Source: Clostridiales bacterium (lineage in GTDB: Bacteria > Bacillota > Clostridia > Christensenellales > HGM11417). From it: DNA of 42,739 nt. Location of the stretch: the NCBI GenBank assembly GCA_012519285.1, contig JAAYQN010000060.1:1-42739 (forward strand), given 5' to 3'. Numbering within the stretch: position 1 is the stretch's first letter; each line of letters begins with the position of its first letter. The position numbers and the translations under genes are program-made. The notes beneath the pieces were generated by a model. That model had not been told where the DNA came from, did not search any database, and saw nothing but the letters and a program-made list of their open reading frames with translations. Below, piece after piece: positions 33,835 through 42,739 of this stretch.

Positions 33835-33863
33835 ATTTTATAATGGATAAAATAGGTTGTCAA
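33835..33863 (-). promoter_or_regulatory. Candidate promoter for rplM-rpsI
   Basis: TTGACA (33858-33863), 17 bases, TAAAAT (33835-33840). The -10 box overlaps a perfect 19-base inverted repeat CCATTATA-TTT-TATAATGG (33828-33846). Transcription would run into the terminator at 33781-33819. A second TTGACA at 33734-33739 lies after the terminator but has a poor -10 (TTGTTT). Confidence 0.55.
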
Positions 33864-33915
33864 CTAAATATTAAGGTGATTTTTTAAGCACGCCCCTAAA
33901 ATCGCGGGGCTCGTC

Positions 33916-34653
33916 TTAGTACTCCACTCCCTTTAAAAACAGGCCGCATGAAGGGGCGGTAAAGCCCGCCCACGCCCTGTCACCACTCTTTAGGATGCGG
34001 ACTACCTCGCCGGGCTCTATCTTTCCCCTGCCCACGTCTATGAGGGTGCCGGCGATTATTCTCACCATGTGGCGCAAAAAGCCGTTTCCGCACACCTCGA
34101 TCTCTATCTGGTCGCCGTTTCGGGCTATCTCGATATAATATATCCGCCTCACCGTGCCCTTTACCGAGCTTCCCGAAGCCATGAAGGCGGAGAAGTCGTG
34201 TTCGCCGACAAGGTATTTTGCCGCCTCCCTCATGCGCTCGATGTCGAGCTCATAGGGGATGTGGGCGAAAAGCTCCCTCCTCAAAGGGCTGTCAACCTTG
34301 GACGTGTACAGCTTGTATACGTATGTCTTTCTCTTTGCGCCATAGCGCGCGTGAAATCCCTCGGGAGCACGCCCGCTTGACGTTATCCTTATGTCCTTTG
34401 GCAAGAGGGGGTTTACGGCGAAGGGGAATTTGTCGTCCGGAATGGGGCAGTCGGTATCGAAATGGGCGACCTGCGCCAGGGCGTGCACCCCCTCGTCGGT
34501 CCTGCCGCTTGCCACCAGCTTTACCTTGTGGCCGCACGCCTTCTCAAGCGCTCTGACAAGCTCTTGCTGTACGGATGGGCCGTTTTTCTGCGCCTGCCAG
34601 CCGCTGTACGAAGTGCCCTTGTACTCTATCGTAAGGAGTATTCTCCTCATCAT
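33916..34653 (-). CDS. truA: tRNA pseudouridine(38-40) synthase
   Basis: TruA converts uridines 38-40 of the tRNA anticodon arm to pseudouridine. The 245 residues show the RNA-binding N-terminal LTIEYKGTSYSGWQAQ, the catalytic Asp in SGRTDEGVHA near 51-60, and the FLRHMVRIIAGTLIDVGRG block near 196-214. The first ATG overlaps the ecfT stop codon by four bases, so it is coupled to the ECF module. The order ecfT-truA-rplM-rpsI is common in Firmicutes. Confidence 0.97.
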   Translation of the reverse strand: MMRRILLTIEYKGTSYSGWQAQKNGPSVQQELVRALEKACGHKVKLVASGRTDEGVHALAQVAHFDTDCPIPDDKFPFAVNPLLPKDIRITSSGRAPEGFHARYGAKRKTYVYKLYTSKVDSPLRRELFAHIPYELDIERMREAAKYLVGEHDFSAFMASGSSVKGTVRRIYYIEIARNGDQIEIEVCGNGFLRHMVRIIAGTLIDVGRGKIEPGEVVRILKSGDRAWAGFTAPSCGLFLKGVEY

Positions 34654-35468
34654 ATCGCCGGAAAGAGGGCCATTACCTTGTCAATTATGATAAAGGCCAT
34701 TATGTTTAGGCTTACAAACAGGGCGATGTGGTCGCGGTAGGTAACTTTGAGCTTCTTCATCTTCGTCCTGCCCTTGGAGCCGGTGTAGCAGCGGGAGTCC
34801 ATGGCGTCGGAGAGCTCGTTAGCCCGCCTGAAAGCGCTTATTAAAAGGGGTATGAGGATGGGCAGCAGCGCCTTTGCGCGCGCCACAATGTTGCCGCTCT
34901 CAAAGTCCGCCCCCCTCGCCTTCTGCGCGTTTATTATCCTGTCGGTCTCCTCCATCAGCGTGGGGATAAAGCGCAGCGCAATGCTCATGATGAGCGCCAG
35001 CTCATGCACGGGAAACCTCACCGCCTTTAAGGGCTTTAGCAGGCTCTCTATGCCGTCGGTAAGCGCCACGGGCGTGGTGGTGAGGGTAAGCAGCGAGCTT
35101 CCCATAATAAGCATTGACAGCCTCACCGCCATCAGCACGGTGAACCTTATCGCACGGTCGGTGATTTGGATTATCCAGAAAGACAGGACGGGCGTCCCCT
35201 CCCTGTAAAACAGCAGGTTGAGCACCGCCGAAAAGATAATGAGGAACAATATGGGCTTTATGCTCTTCAGCACCTTTGAGACCGCCACCCTCGAGAATGC
35301 CACGCCGAAAAGCAGAAGCAGGGCGCAGGCGCCCAGCGCCGCCCACGAGGAGGAGAGGAAAATCGCGGCGATAAACAGCACCACGAGGATGAGCTTTACC
35401 CTCGGGTCGAGGCGGTGCACGTAGGAATCCACAGGGTAATACTGCCCGAACGCCACGTCCCTAAGCAT
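34650..35468 (-). CDS. ecfT: ECF transporter transmembrane component EcfT
   Basis: EcfT links the two ATPases to interchangeable S components. The 272 residues begin MLRDVAFGQYYPVDSYVHRLDP, matching family starts, and contain several membrane helices and the coupling helices. The first Ala-Arg-Gly motif is clear in AQKARGAD; the second reads DSRCYTG instead of the usual ARGY, a small deviation. The ATG chosen overlaps the ecfA2 stop by eight bases and has GAGGAGGGG upstream; the 24 residues encoded further upstream are rejected. It couples to truA through an ATGA overlap. Confidence 0.95.
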   Translation of the reverse strand: MLRDVAFGQYYPVDSYVHRLDPRVKLILVVLFIAAIFLSSSWAALGACALLLLFGVAFSRVAVSKVLKSIKPILFLIIFSAVLNLLFYREGTPVLSFWIIQITDRAIRFTVLMAVRLSMLIMGSSLLTLTTTPVALTDGIESLLKPLKAVRFPVHELALIMSIALRFIPTLMEETDRIINAQKARGADFESGNIVARAKALLPILIPLLISAFRRANELSDAMDSRCYTGSKGRTKMKKLKVTYRDHIALFVSLNIMAFIIIDKVMALFPAI

Positions 35469-36363
35469 ACTTCCCCTCCTCTTTGAGCCTCTCAAACAGC
35501 AGCCCCGCCGCCTCCTCGGCGTTAAAAGGCAGCCTGTCAAAGCTTATTCCCTTTTGGCGCAGCAGCTTGAAGAGCCTTACAGCCTCCGGCACCTCTATCC
35601 CCTTTTCCCTAATCAGCTCGTCGTCGGAAAAGAGCTCTTGGGGAGACCTTACGCAGATAATTTTACCCTCGCTTATCACCGCTATCTTGTTGCAGTTTGA
35701 GGCTATCTCGTTCATGTTGTGAGAGATCATCACTATGGTGGGGCAGTAATTTTTCTTAAGCTCATGCAGAAGCCGTAGTATCTCCGCCTTCCCCCTCGGG
35801 TCGAGGCCGGCAGTAGGCTCGTCCAGCACCAAAATTTTGGGCCTCATCACTATGACGCCCGCTATCGCCACGCGGCGTTTCTGGCCGCCCGAGAGGTCAA
35901 AAGGCGACTTGTCCTTAATCTTCTCGTAGTCGAGACCCACCATGGTTATCGCCTCGCGCACCCTCTCCTCTGTCTCCGCCTTAAACCTGTCGGGATCTCT
36001 CTTTAACTCCTTTTTGCTGCGCTTATAGTAGTTTCTAAAGCCAAAAGCGACGTCGTCGAACACCGTCTCGGCAAACAATTGGTATTCGGGGTACTGGAAC
36101 ACCATGCCCACGTTGCTGCGAAGTTCCCTCAAATCCGCACCCTTCTCCGCGGGGTCCATGCCGTCGACGCGGACGTTGCCCCTGGAAGGCTTTATGAGCG
36201 CGTTGAAGTGCTGCACGAGAGTGGATTTTCCGCTGCCCGTGTGGCCGATTATTCCGAAAAAGTCCCCGTCCTCTATCACGAGGTTTATGTCGTTAAGCGC
36301 CTTCTTGGCGAAGGGAGTATTGGGATTGTAGACGAAACTCAGATGCTTTACAATAATTGACAT
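35461..36363 (-). CDS. ecfA2: ECF transporter ATPase EcfA2
   Basis: This is the second ATP-binding subunit of the ECF energy-coupling module. It has 300 residues with Walker A GHTGSGKST near 41-49, the Q-loop VFQYPEYQLF, the signature LSGGQKRR, Walker B ILVLDEPTAGLDPRG and the switch histidine in MISHN. The N-terminal VYNPNTPFAKKAL and the C-terminal extension after about residue 240 are typical of EcfA2. It overlaps ecfA1 by 16 bases and ecfT by 8, giving tightly coupled expression of a 1:1:1 complex. Confidence 0.95.
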   Translation of the reverse strand: MSIIVKHLSFVYNPNTPFAKKALNDINLVIEDGDFFGIIGHTGSGKSTLVQHFNALIKPSRGNVRVDGMDPAEKGADLRELRSNVGMVFQYPEYQLFAETVFDDVAFGFRNYYKRSKKELKRDPDRFKAETEERVREAITMVGLDYEKIKDKSPFDLSGGQKRRVAIAGVIVMRPKILVLDEPTAGLDPRGKAEILRLLHELKKNYCPTIVMISHNMNEIASNCNKIAVISEGKIICVRSPQELFSDDELIREKGIEVPEAVRLFKLLRQKGISFDRLPFNAEEAAGLLFERLKEEGKYA

Positions 36364-37220
36364 ATCCTCTCGAAAAGCTCCTCCGTAGTAAGCACATCAG
36401 CCTCGATGGGCACTCCTTTATCCTTTAATATCCTTGCAACTTTTGCGGCAAAGGGCACCGAAAGCCCTATAGATTTAAGGTAATCGTACCGGGAAAACAC
36501 CTGTCTGGGCGTACCCTCGAGCACCTTCTCGCCGTCGTTTAGCACTATTATCCTGTCCGCCAACGAGGCCTCTTCCATGAAGTGAGTAATGAGCACGACG
36601 GTCATTCCCTGCTGCTTGTTGAGGCTCTTTACCACGTCGAGCACCTCTTTCCTCCCCAAGGGGTCGAGCATGGCGGTTGACTCGTCGAGCACGAGCACCT
36701 GAGGCTGTATGGCGAGAACGCCCGCTATGGCTATCCTCTGCTTCTGGCCGCCGGACAGCCTGAACGAGGATGCCATCCGGTACCCTTCCATCCCCACGCA
36801 CCTTAACGCCCAATCCACCCTGCGGCTGATTTCATCGGGCTCTATGCCGATATTCTCGGGCCCGAAGGCGATGTCGTCCTCAACTATGGTGGCTATCATC
36901 TGGTTGTCGGGGTTCTGGAACACTATGCCCACTCTCTTCCTTATCTCGAACAGCTTTTCGAGTTCGCGGGTGGACATGCCAAAAACCGTGATCGTTCCCT
37001 TTTCGGGAAAGAGCAGGCCGTTCATCAGCTTTGCTACCGTGGATTTGCCGCTGCCGTTGTGGCCCAGGATGGCGACGAATTCCCCTTTTTGTATGGAAAA
37101 GGAGATGCCCCTCACCGCGTAATCGGAAGGGCCGAAATCAGTCAGCACTTCCTCGGGCGGCCTTAAGTCGCCTGTCTGATTATATCTAAACGTGACGTTA
37201 TCAAACCTTATTGCTTCCAT
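36348..37220 (-). CDS. ecfA1: ECF transporter ATPase EcfA1
   Basis: This is the first ATPase of the energy-coupling module. It has 290 residues: Walker A GHNGSGKST near 53-61, Q-loop FQNPDNQMIATIVEDDIAFG (the DNQ form typical of EcfA1), signature LSGGQKQR, Walker B VLVLDESTAMLDP and switch LITH. Position 171 has Ser where EcfA2 has Pro (DEST against DEPT), as often seen. The start codon lacks a strong ribosome binding site. An extended -10 promoter lies about 35 bases upstream, so this gene starts the operon ecfA1-ecfA2-ecfT-truA. Confidence 0.95.
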   Translation of the reverse strand: MEAIRFDNVTFRYNQTGDLRPPEEVLTDFGPSDYAVRGISFSIQKGEFVAILGHNGSGKSTVAKLMNGLLFPEKGTITVFGMSTRELEKLFEIRKRVGIVFQNPDNQMIATIVEDDIAFGPENIGIEPDEISRRVDWALRCVGMEGYRMASSFRLSGGQKQRIAIAGVLAIQPQVLVLDESTAMLDPLGRKEVLDVVKSLNKQQGMTVVLITHFMEEASLADRIIVLNDGEKVLEGTPRQVFSRYDYLKSIGLSVPFAAKVARILKDKGVPIEADVLTTEELFERICQLL

Positions 37221-37253
37221 CGCAAAACCACATTTTTCCGAAAATTACTAATT

Positions 37254-37281
37254 ATTATATCATAAAAAGGCAAGGGTGTAA
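37254..37281 (-). promoter_or_regulatory. Promoter for ecfA1-ecfA2-ecfT-truA
   Basis: TATAAT (37254-37259) with extended -10 TGA, and TTACAC 16 bases upstream (37276-37281). It is the best promoter on this strand between nifJ and ecfA1. Confidence 0.6.
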
Positions 37282-37376
37282 TGTAAAATAGCGCCCCTTT
37301 TTACCCTTTTGGATAAAATCCCACCTCAGCGGATAAAGGGCAGCCTCATTATTTGCCTCATAAAAGGGTTTATGAT

Positions 37377-37405
37377 TTGACTATTATTACGCATAATTAT
37401 ATAAT
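37377..37405 (+). promoter_or_regulatory. Promoter for nifJ
   Basis: TTGACT (37377-37382), 17 bases, perfect TATAAT (37400-37405). The transcript would start near 37412 and carry a leader of about 165 bases. Confidence 0.82.
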
Positions 37406-37499
37406 ATATGTGGCCTAAAAAGGCAATCTTTTTAAGCCCTTGTCTTGAGGAAGCGCGTTTTTTAAGGGATTTTTAAGGGACAAGCAGGCATAAGGTCGT

Positions 37500-37530
37500 G
37501 TAAACCCTCGGGGTTTACGCCTTTGTTTTA
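37500..37530 (+). promoter_or_regulatory. Terminator-like hairpin in the nifJ leader
   Basis: GTAAACCC (37500-37507) pairs with GGGTTTAC (37511-37518) around a three-base loop, followed by GCCTTTGTTTT. It lies between promoter and start codon, so it may attenuate nifJ. An upstream CTTGTC/GACAAG pair could form an alternative fold. Confidence 0.5.
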
Positions 37531-37560
37531 GGTAAATTGAAAGAAGTTTTTATTTTTTAG

Positions 37561-41094
<3,534 letters not shown>

Positions 41095-41110
41095 TAGATA
41101 CGCTAAAAAG

Positions 41111-41150
41111 GCTGCCGTTCTGATGCATATCATTTTGGCAGCTTTTTTTA
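41111..41150 (+). terminator. Terminator after nifJ
   Basis: GCTGCC (41111-41116) pairs with GGCAGC (41137-41142), extended by A/T pairs, and is followed by seven T. The loop of 20 bases is long but contains ATGCAT, which can fold on itself. Confidence 0.75.
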
Positions 41151-41224
41151 TGGGCAAAATAATGGATGGTTGTCAAATAGTAGCGAGGACAGGTAATAAA
41201 TATTATTTTGAGTTTACCAAAAGG

Positions 41225-41992
41225 TTAAAATGTTTTTGCATAGGCTTTTTTAAAAAGATAGAAGAGTACATATATTCCAACTATTACGGCCAATGCAGCT
41301 GTGATGATAACAGTATAGGTATCCCAGACCAATCCTTCCCCGTGATTTGGGATTAACATTCCCCCAAAATTGTAAATGGCGTGCATGGCAGCGCAGGGCC
41401 AGATATGCCCATAGTGGAGCAGCGCGACCGCCCACATTCCCCCTATCAGGAATGAATAGCCAACCTGCAGCAGCGTGGGGGCAATGCCCGCCCCCGCAAG
41501 CACGTTGAAGAAATGTACCCCGCCGAAGACCGCCGACGAGAGCAAAATCGCCCTAAAGACCTCCCGCTCACTCTTTGCCTTTTCCAGAAATATCAAGAAT
41601 ATTATCCCCCGAAAGACCGTTTCCTCGAAAAAGCCTACGCTCAGGCACTCGAGCGCAAACAGCGCAACCGTGCCGGCGCTCGAGGTTACGCGCGCACCTC
41701 CTGAAATTATTCCGATAAAGGGAAAGTTGTTCACGCACACCAGCAGGCAGGGAAGGGTGAGCAAGAAAGGCCTCCAAAAAGGCTTGCCGCAAGGATTAAT
41801 CAGCCTCCCGTAGCCAAGTCTTTTCATCAGCATAATGGCGAGCACGCCGCCTGCCCCCCTCGTCAGGATGGACTTGACCATCCCGGACAGCTTCTCGTCG
41901 CCGAAGAAATCTATCTTGACAAGCTCCAGCGCCGCAAATCCAATCATGGCGAGAAAAAATATGATGTTGAAAGCCGTGGTTTTCCTGTCCAT
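41225..41992 (-). CDS. CPBP-family intramembrane glutamic protease
   Basis: This is a membrane-embedded protease of the CAAX/ABI group; bacterial members are linked to prenyl-protein-like processing, bacteriocin immunity or envelope signalling, often with unknown substrates. The 255 residues have about eight hydrophobic helices and the three family motifs: EETVFR near 123-128, FGGVHFFN near 156-163 and HAIYN near 207-211, giving the expected Glu, His and His/Asn active site. An in-frame TTG two codons upstream is an alternative start. An extended -10 promoter lies close upstream. It has no obvious partner nearby. Confidence 0.9.
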   Translation of the reverse strand: MDRKTTAFNIIFFLAMIGFAALELVKIDFFGDEKLSGMVKSILTRGAGGVLAIMLMKRLGYGRLINPCGKPFWRPFLLTLPCLLVCVNNFPFIGIISGGARVTSSAGTVALFALECLSVGFFEETVFRGIIFLIFLEKAKSEREVFRAILLSSAVFGGVHFFNVLAGAGIAPTLLQVGYSFLIGGMWAVALLHYGHIWPCAAMHAIYNFGGMLIPNHGEGLVWDTYTVIITAALAVIVGIYVLFYLFKKAYAKTF

Positions 41993-42015
41993 TGTCAAAA
42001 AACCTTGCTTCCTAC

Positions 42016-42043
42016 ATTATAGCATATAGGAAAAGGGTTTGCA
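42016..42043 (-). promoter_or_regulatory. Promoter for the CPBP protease gene
   Basis: TATAAT (42016-42021) with extended -10 TGC, and TGCAAA 16 bases upstream (42038-42043). The leader would be under 20 bases. Confidence 0.6.
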
Positions 42044-42076
42044 CGGAAATTGTGCAGGTAATGGCAATATTTGCCC

Positions 42077-42114
42077 CAAAAAAAGGAGAAAGGCAAAGGG
42101 CTTTTCCCTTTGCC
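42077..42114 (-). terminator. Terminator after the signal peptidase gene
   Basis: GGCAAAGGG/CCCTTTGCC (42106-42114 and 42092-42100) forms a nine-base-pair stem, followed on the minus strand by TTTCTCCTTTTTTT. It starts 53 bases after the stop codon. Confidence 0.9.
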
Positions 42115-42166
42115 TGCCACCCGGACCTCTATGGCTGGAGTTACCTCATATGGCTGAAATTAATTT

Positions 42167-42739
42167 TTATCTTCCCAAGCTCTTAAGTTCCCTGAAAATG
42201 AGCTCCTTCAAGTCCGACATGTGCTTTGCCTTCTTTTCCCTGCAGTAATCGCGGTAGCAGTAGAGGAAGGAGTTGAGGCAGTAGAACAGTATCACGAAAG
42301 AGGGAAGCACGATGGAGAGCAGAAATCCCCATCGGGACTGAATGAACAGTACCACGTTGCCTATCCACGGCAACTTGCCTTCATATACGCCGATGACGAA
42401 ATCGGTGCTCCTTTGTGGATCCTCCGCATCTGCGTTGTCGCCTTTGGTTGCTATGTATTCCCCGCCCGACAGCACCTTGGTTATCCTGTGCGTGTTGAGC
42501 TGCACCTCCTTGGTGCCGTCACCGTCAGTGTCGATGAGGTCGTAAAAGGTTACCACCTGCCCCACCGAAACCGCCTTCTTTTCTTCCTTATCAAGCACCC
42601 TGATGAAAATCAGGTCGCCTTTGTTAAAGGAGTCGGGGTTTTCCCCCACCATGGATTCCGAGCGCGCGGCGAGCGCGGCGTAGCCGAAGAAAGAGGAGTA
42701 CCCTTTGCCCTGTGAGGTAAAGGCGAGCAGTGAAGCGAT
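42167..42739 (-). CDS. Signal peptidase I, SipW/archaeal-ER type, N-terminus cut by window edge
   Basis: This membrane serine protease removes signal peptides from exported proteins. The frame stays open to the last base, so the gene is partial; the internal ATG at 42652 is not the true start. Just before it the frame encodes A-R-S-E-S-M, the nucleophile motif SxSM. Next come KGDLIF, then THRI, where the SipW class uses His in place of the Lys of ordinary signal peptidase I, and KGDNADAEDP with the conserved Asp residues. After a hydrophobic helix (about 30 residues) there is a basic cytoplasmic tail. SipW enzymes often act on dedicated substrates (TasA/camelysin-like) encoded nearby, possibly beyond the right edge. 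Confidence 0.85.
   Translation of the reverse strand: MASLLAFTSQGKGYSSFFGYAALAARSESMVGENPDSFNKGDLIFIRVLDKEEKKAVSVGQVVTFYDLIDTDGDGTKEVQLNTHRITKVLSGGEYIATKGDNADAEDPQRSTDFVIGVYEGKLPWIGNVVLFIQSRWGFLLSIVLPSFVILFYCLNSFLYCYRDYCREKKAKHMSDLKELIFRELKSLGR

Noticed and set aside
33892-33910. Hairpin GCCCC/GGGGC just after truA as its terminator
   Set aside because: The stem is only five base pairs and no T run follows on the minus strand; the hairpin at 33781-33819 is far better.

Overview
The window looks like a chromosomal segment of an anaerobic, probably spore-forming member of the Clostridia (Bacillota). The evidence is pyruvate:ferredoxin oxidoreductase, GTP-type PEP carboxykinase, a desulfoferrodoxin-type superoxide reductase, a SpoIIQ-like LytM protein, a YjzC-like small protein, the Firmicutes order ecfA1-ecfA2-ecfT-truA-rplM-rpsI, a zinc-type L28, and strong AGGAGG ribosome binding sites. 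The GC content looks moderate. No rRNA, phage, transposase or CRISPR array is visible.

Layout, left to right. 1-2408: the end of a type I CRISPR-Cas locus, with cas3 complete and the first codons of the next gene at the very edge. 2409-3523: a tRNA cluster (Leu-UAG, Gly-GCC, a truncated Ala-GGC remnant and an intact Ala-GGC) and rpmB. 3698-9178: central metabolism (pckG, gap, an M29 aminopeptidase, class II aldolase). 9227-11833: an envelope group (DUF421 protein, secreted M23 peptidase, MscS channel). 12157-14772: a cytoplasmic GH78 rhamnosidase and a small YjzC-like protein. 15059-16385: an oxidative-stress pair (thioredoxin-reductase-like flavoprotein and desulfoferrodoxin). 16520-18242: an operon corA-fmdB-ECF S component behind a long structured leader. 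18525-24229: an SDR enzyme, an M1 lipoprotein peptidase, a short secreted protein, the SpoIIQ-like protein and a sodium:solute symporter.

24308-29876 is an apparent operon of two small paralogous proteins (predicted winged-helix-like head, C-terminal membrane anchor), followed by uvrB and uvrA. The last three genes overlap by 4 bases at each junction. A strong promoter and an AAC-N4-GTT palindrome at the predicted transcription start suggest SOS-type control. 30273-32500 is an XRE-cupin regulator with an acyl-CoA ligase. 32725-37220 holds ribosomal proteins S9 and L13, truA and the ECF energy-coupling module, which could energise the solitary S component at 16520. 37576-41094 is nifJ. The window closes with a CPBP protease and a SipW-type signal peptidase cut by the right edge.

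The least explained features are the membrane-anchored pair coupled to uvrBA, the corA leader with mutually exclusive pairings next to the ribosome binding site, a two-copy structured intergenic element with compensatory changes, the truncated tRNA-Ala carrying its own good promoter, and a three-way-junction leader before rplM-rpsI. Folds and promoters were read by eye, and family assignments rest on motifs recognised in the translated proteins, not on database searches.
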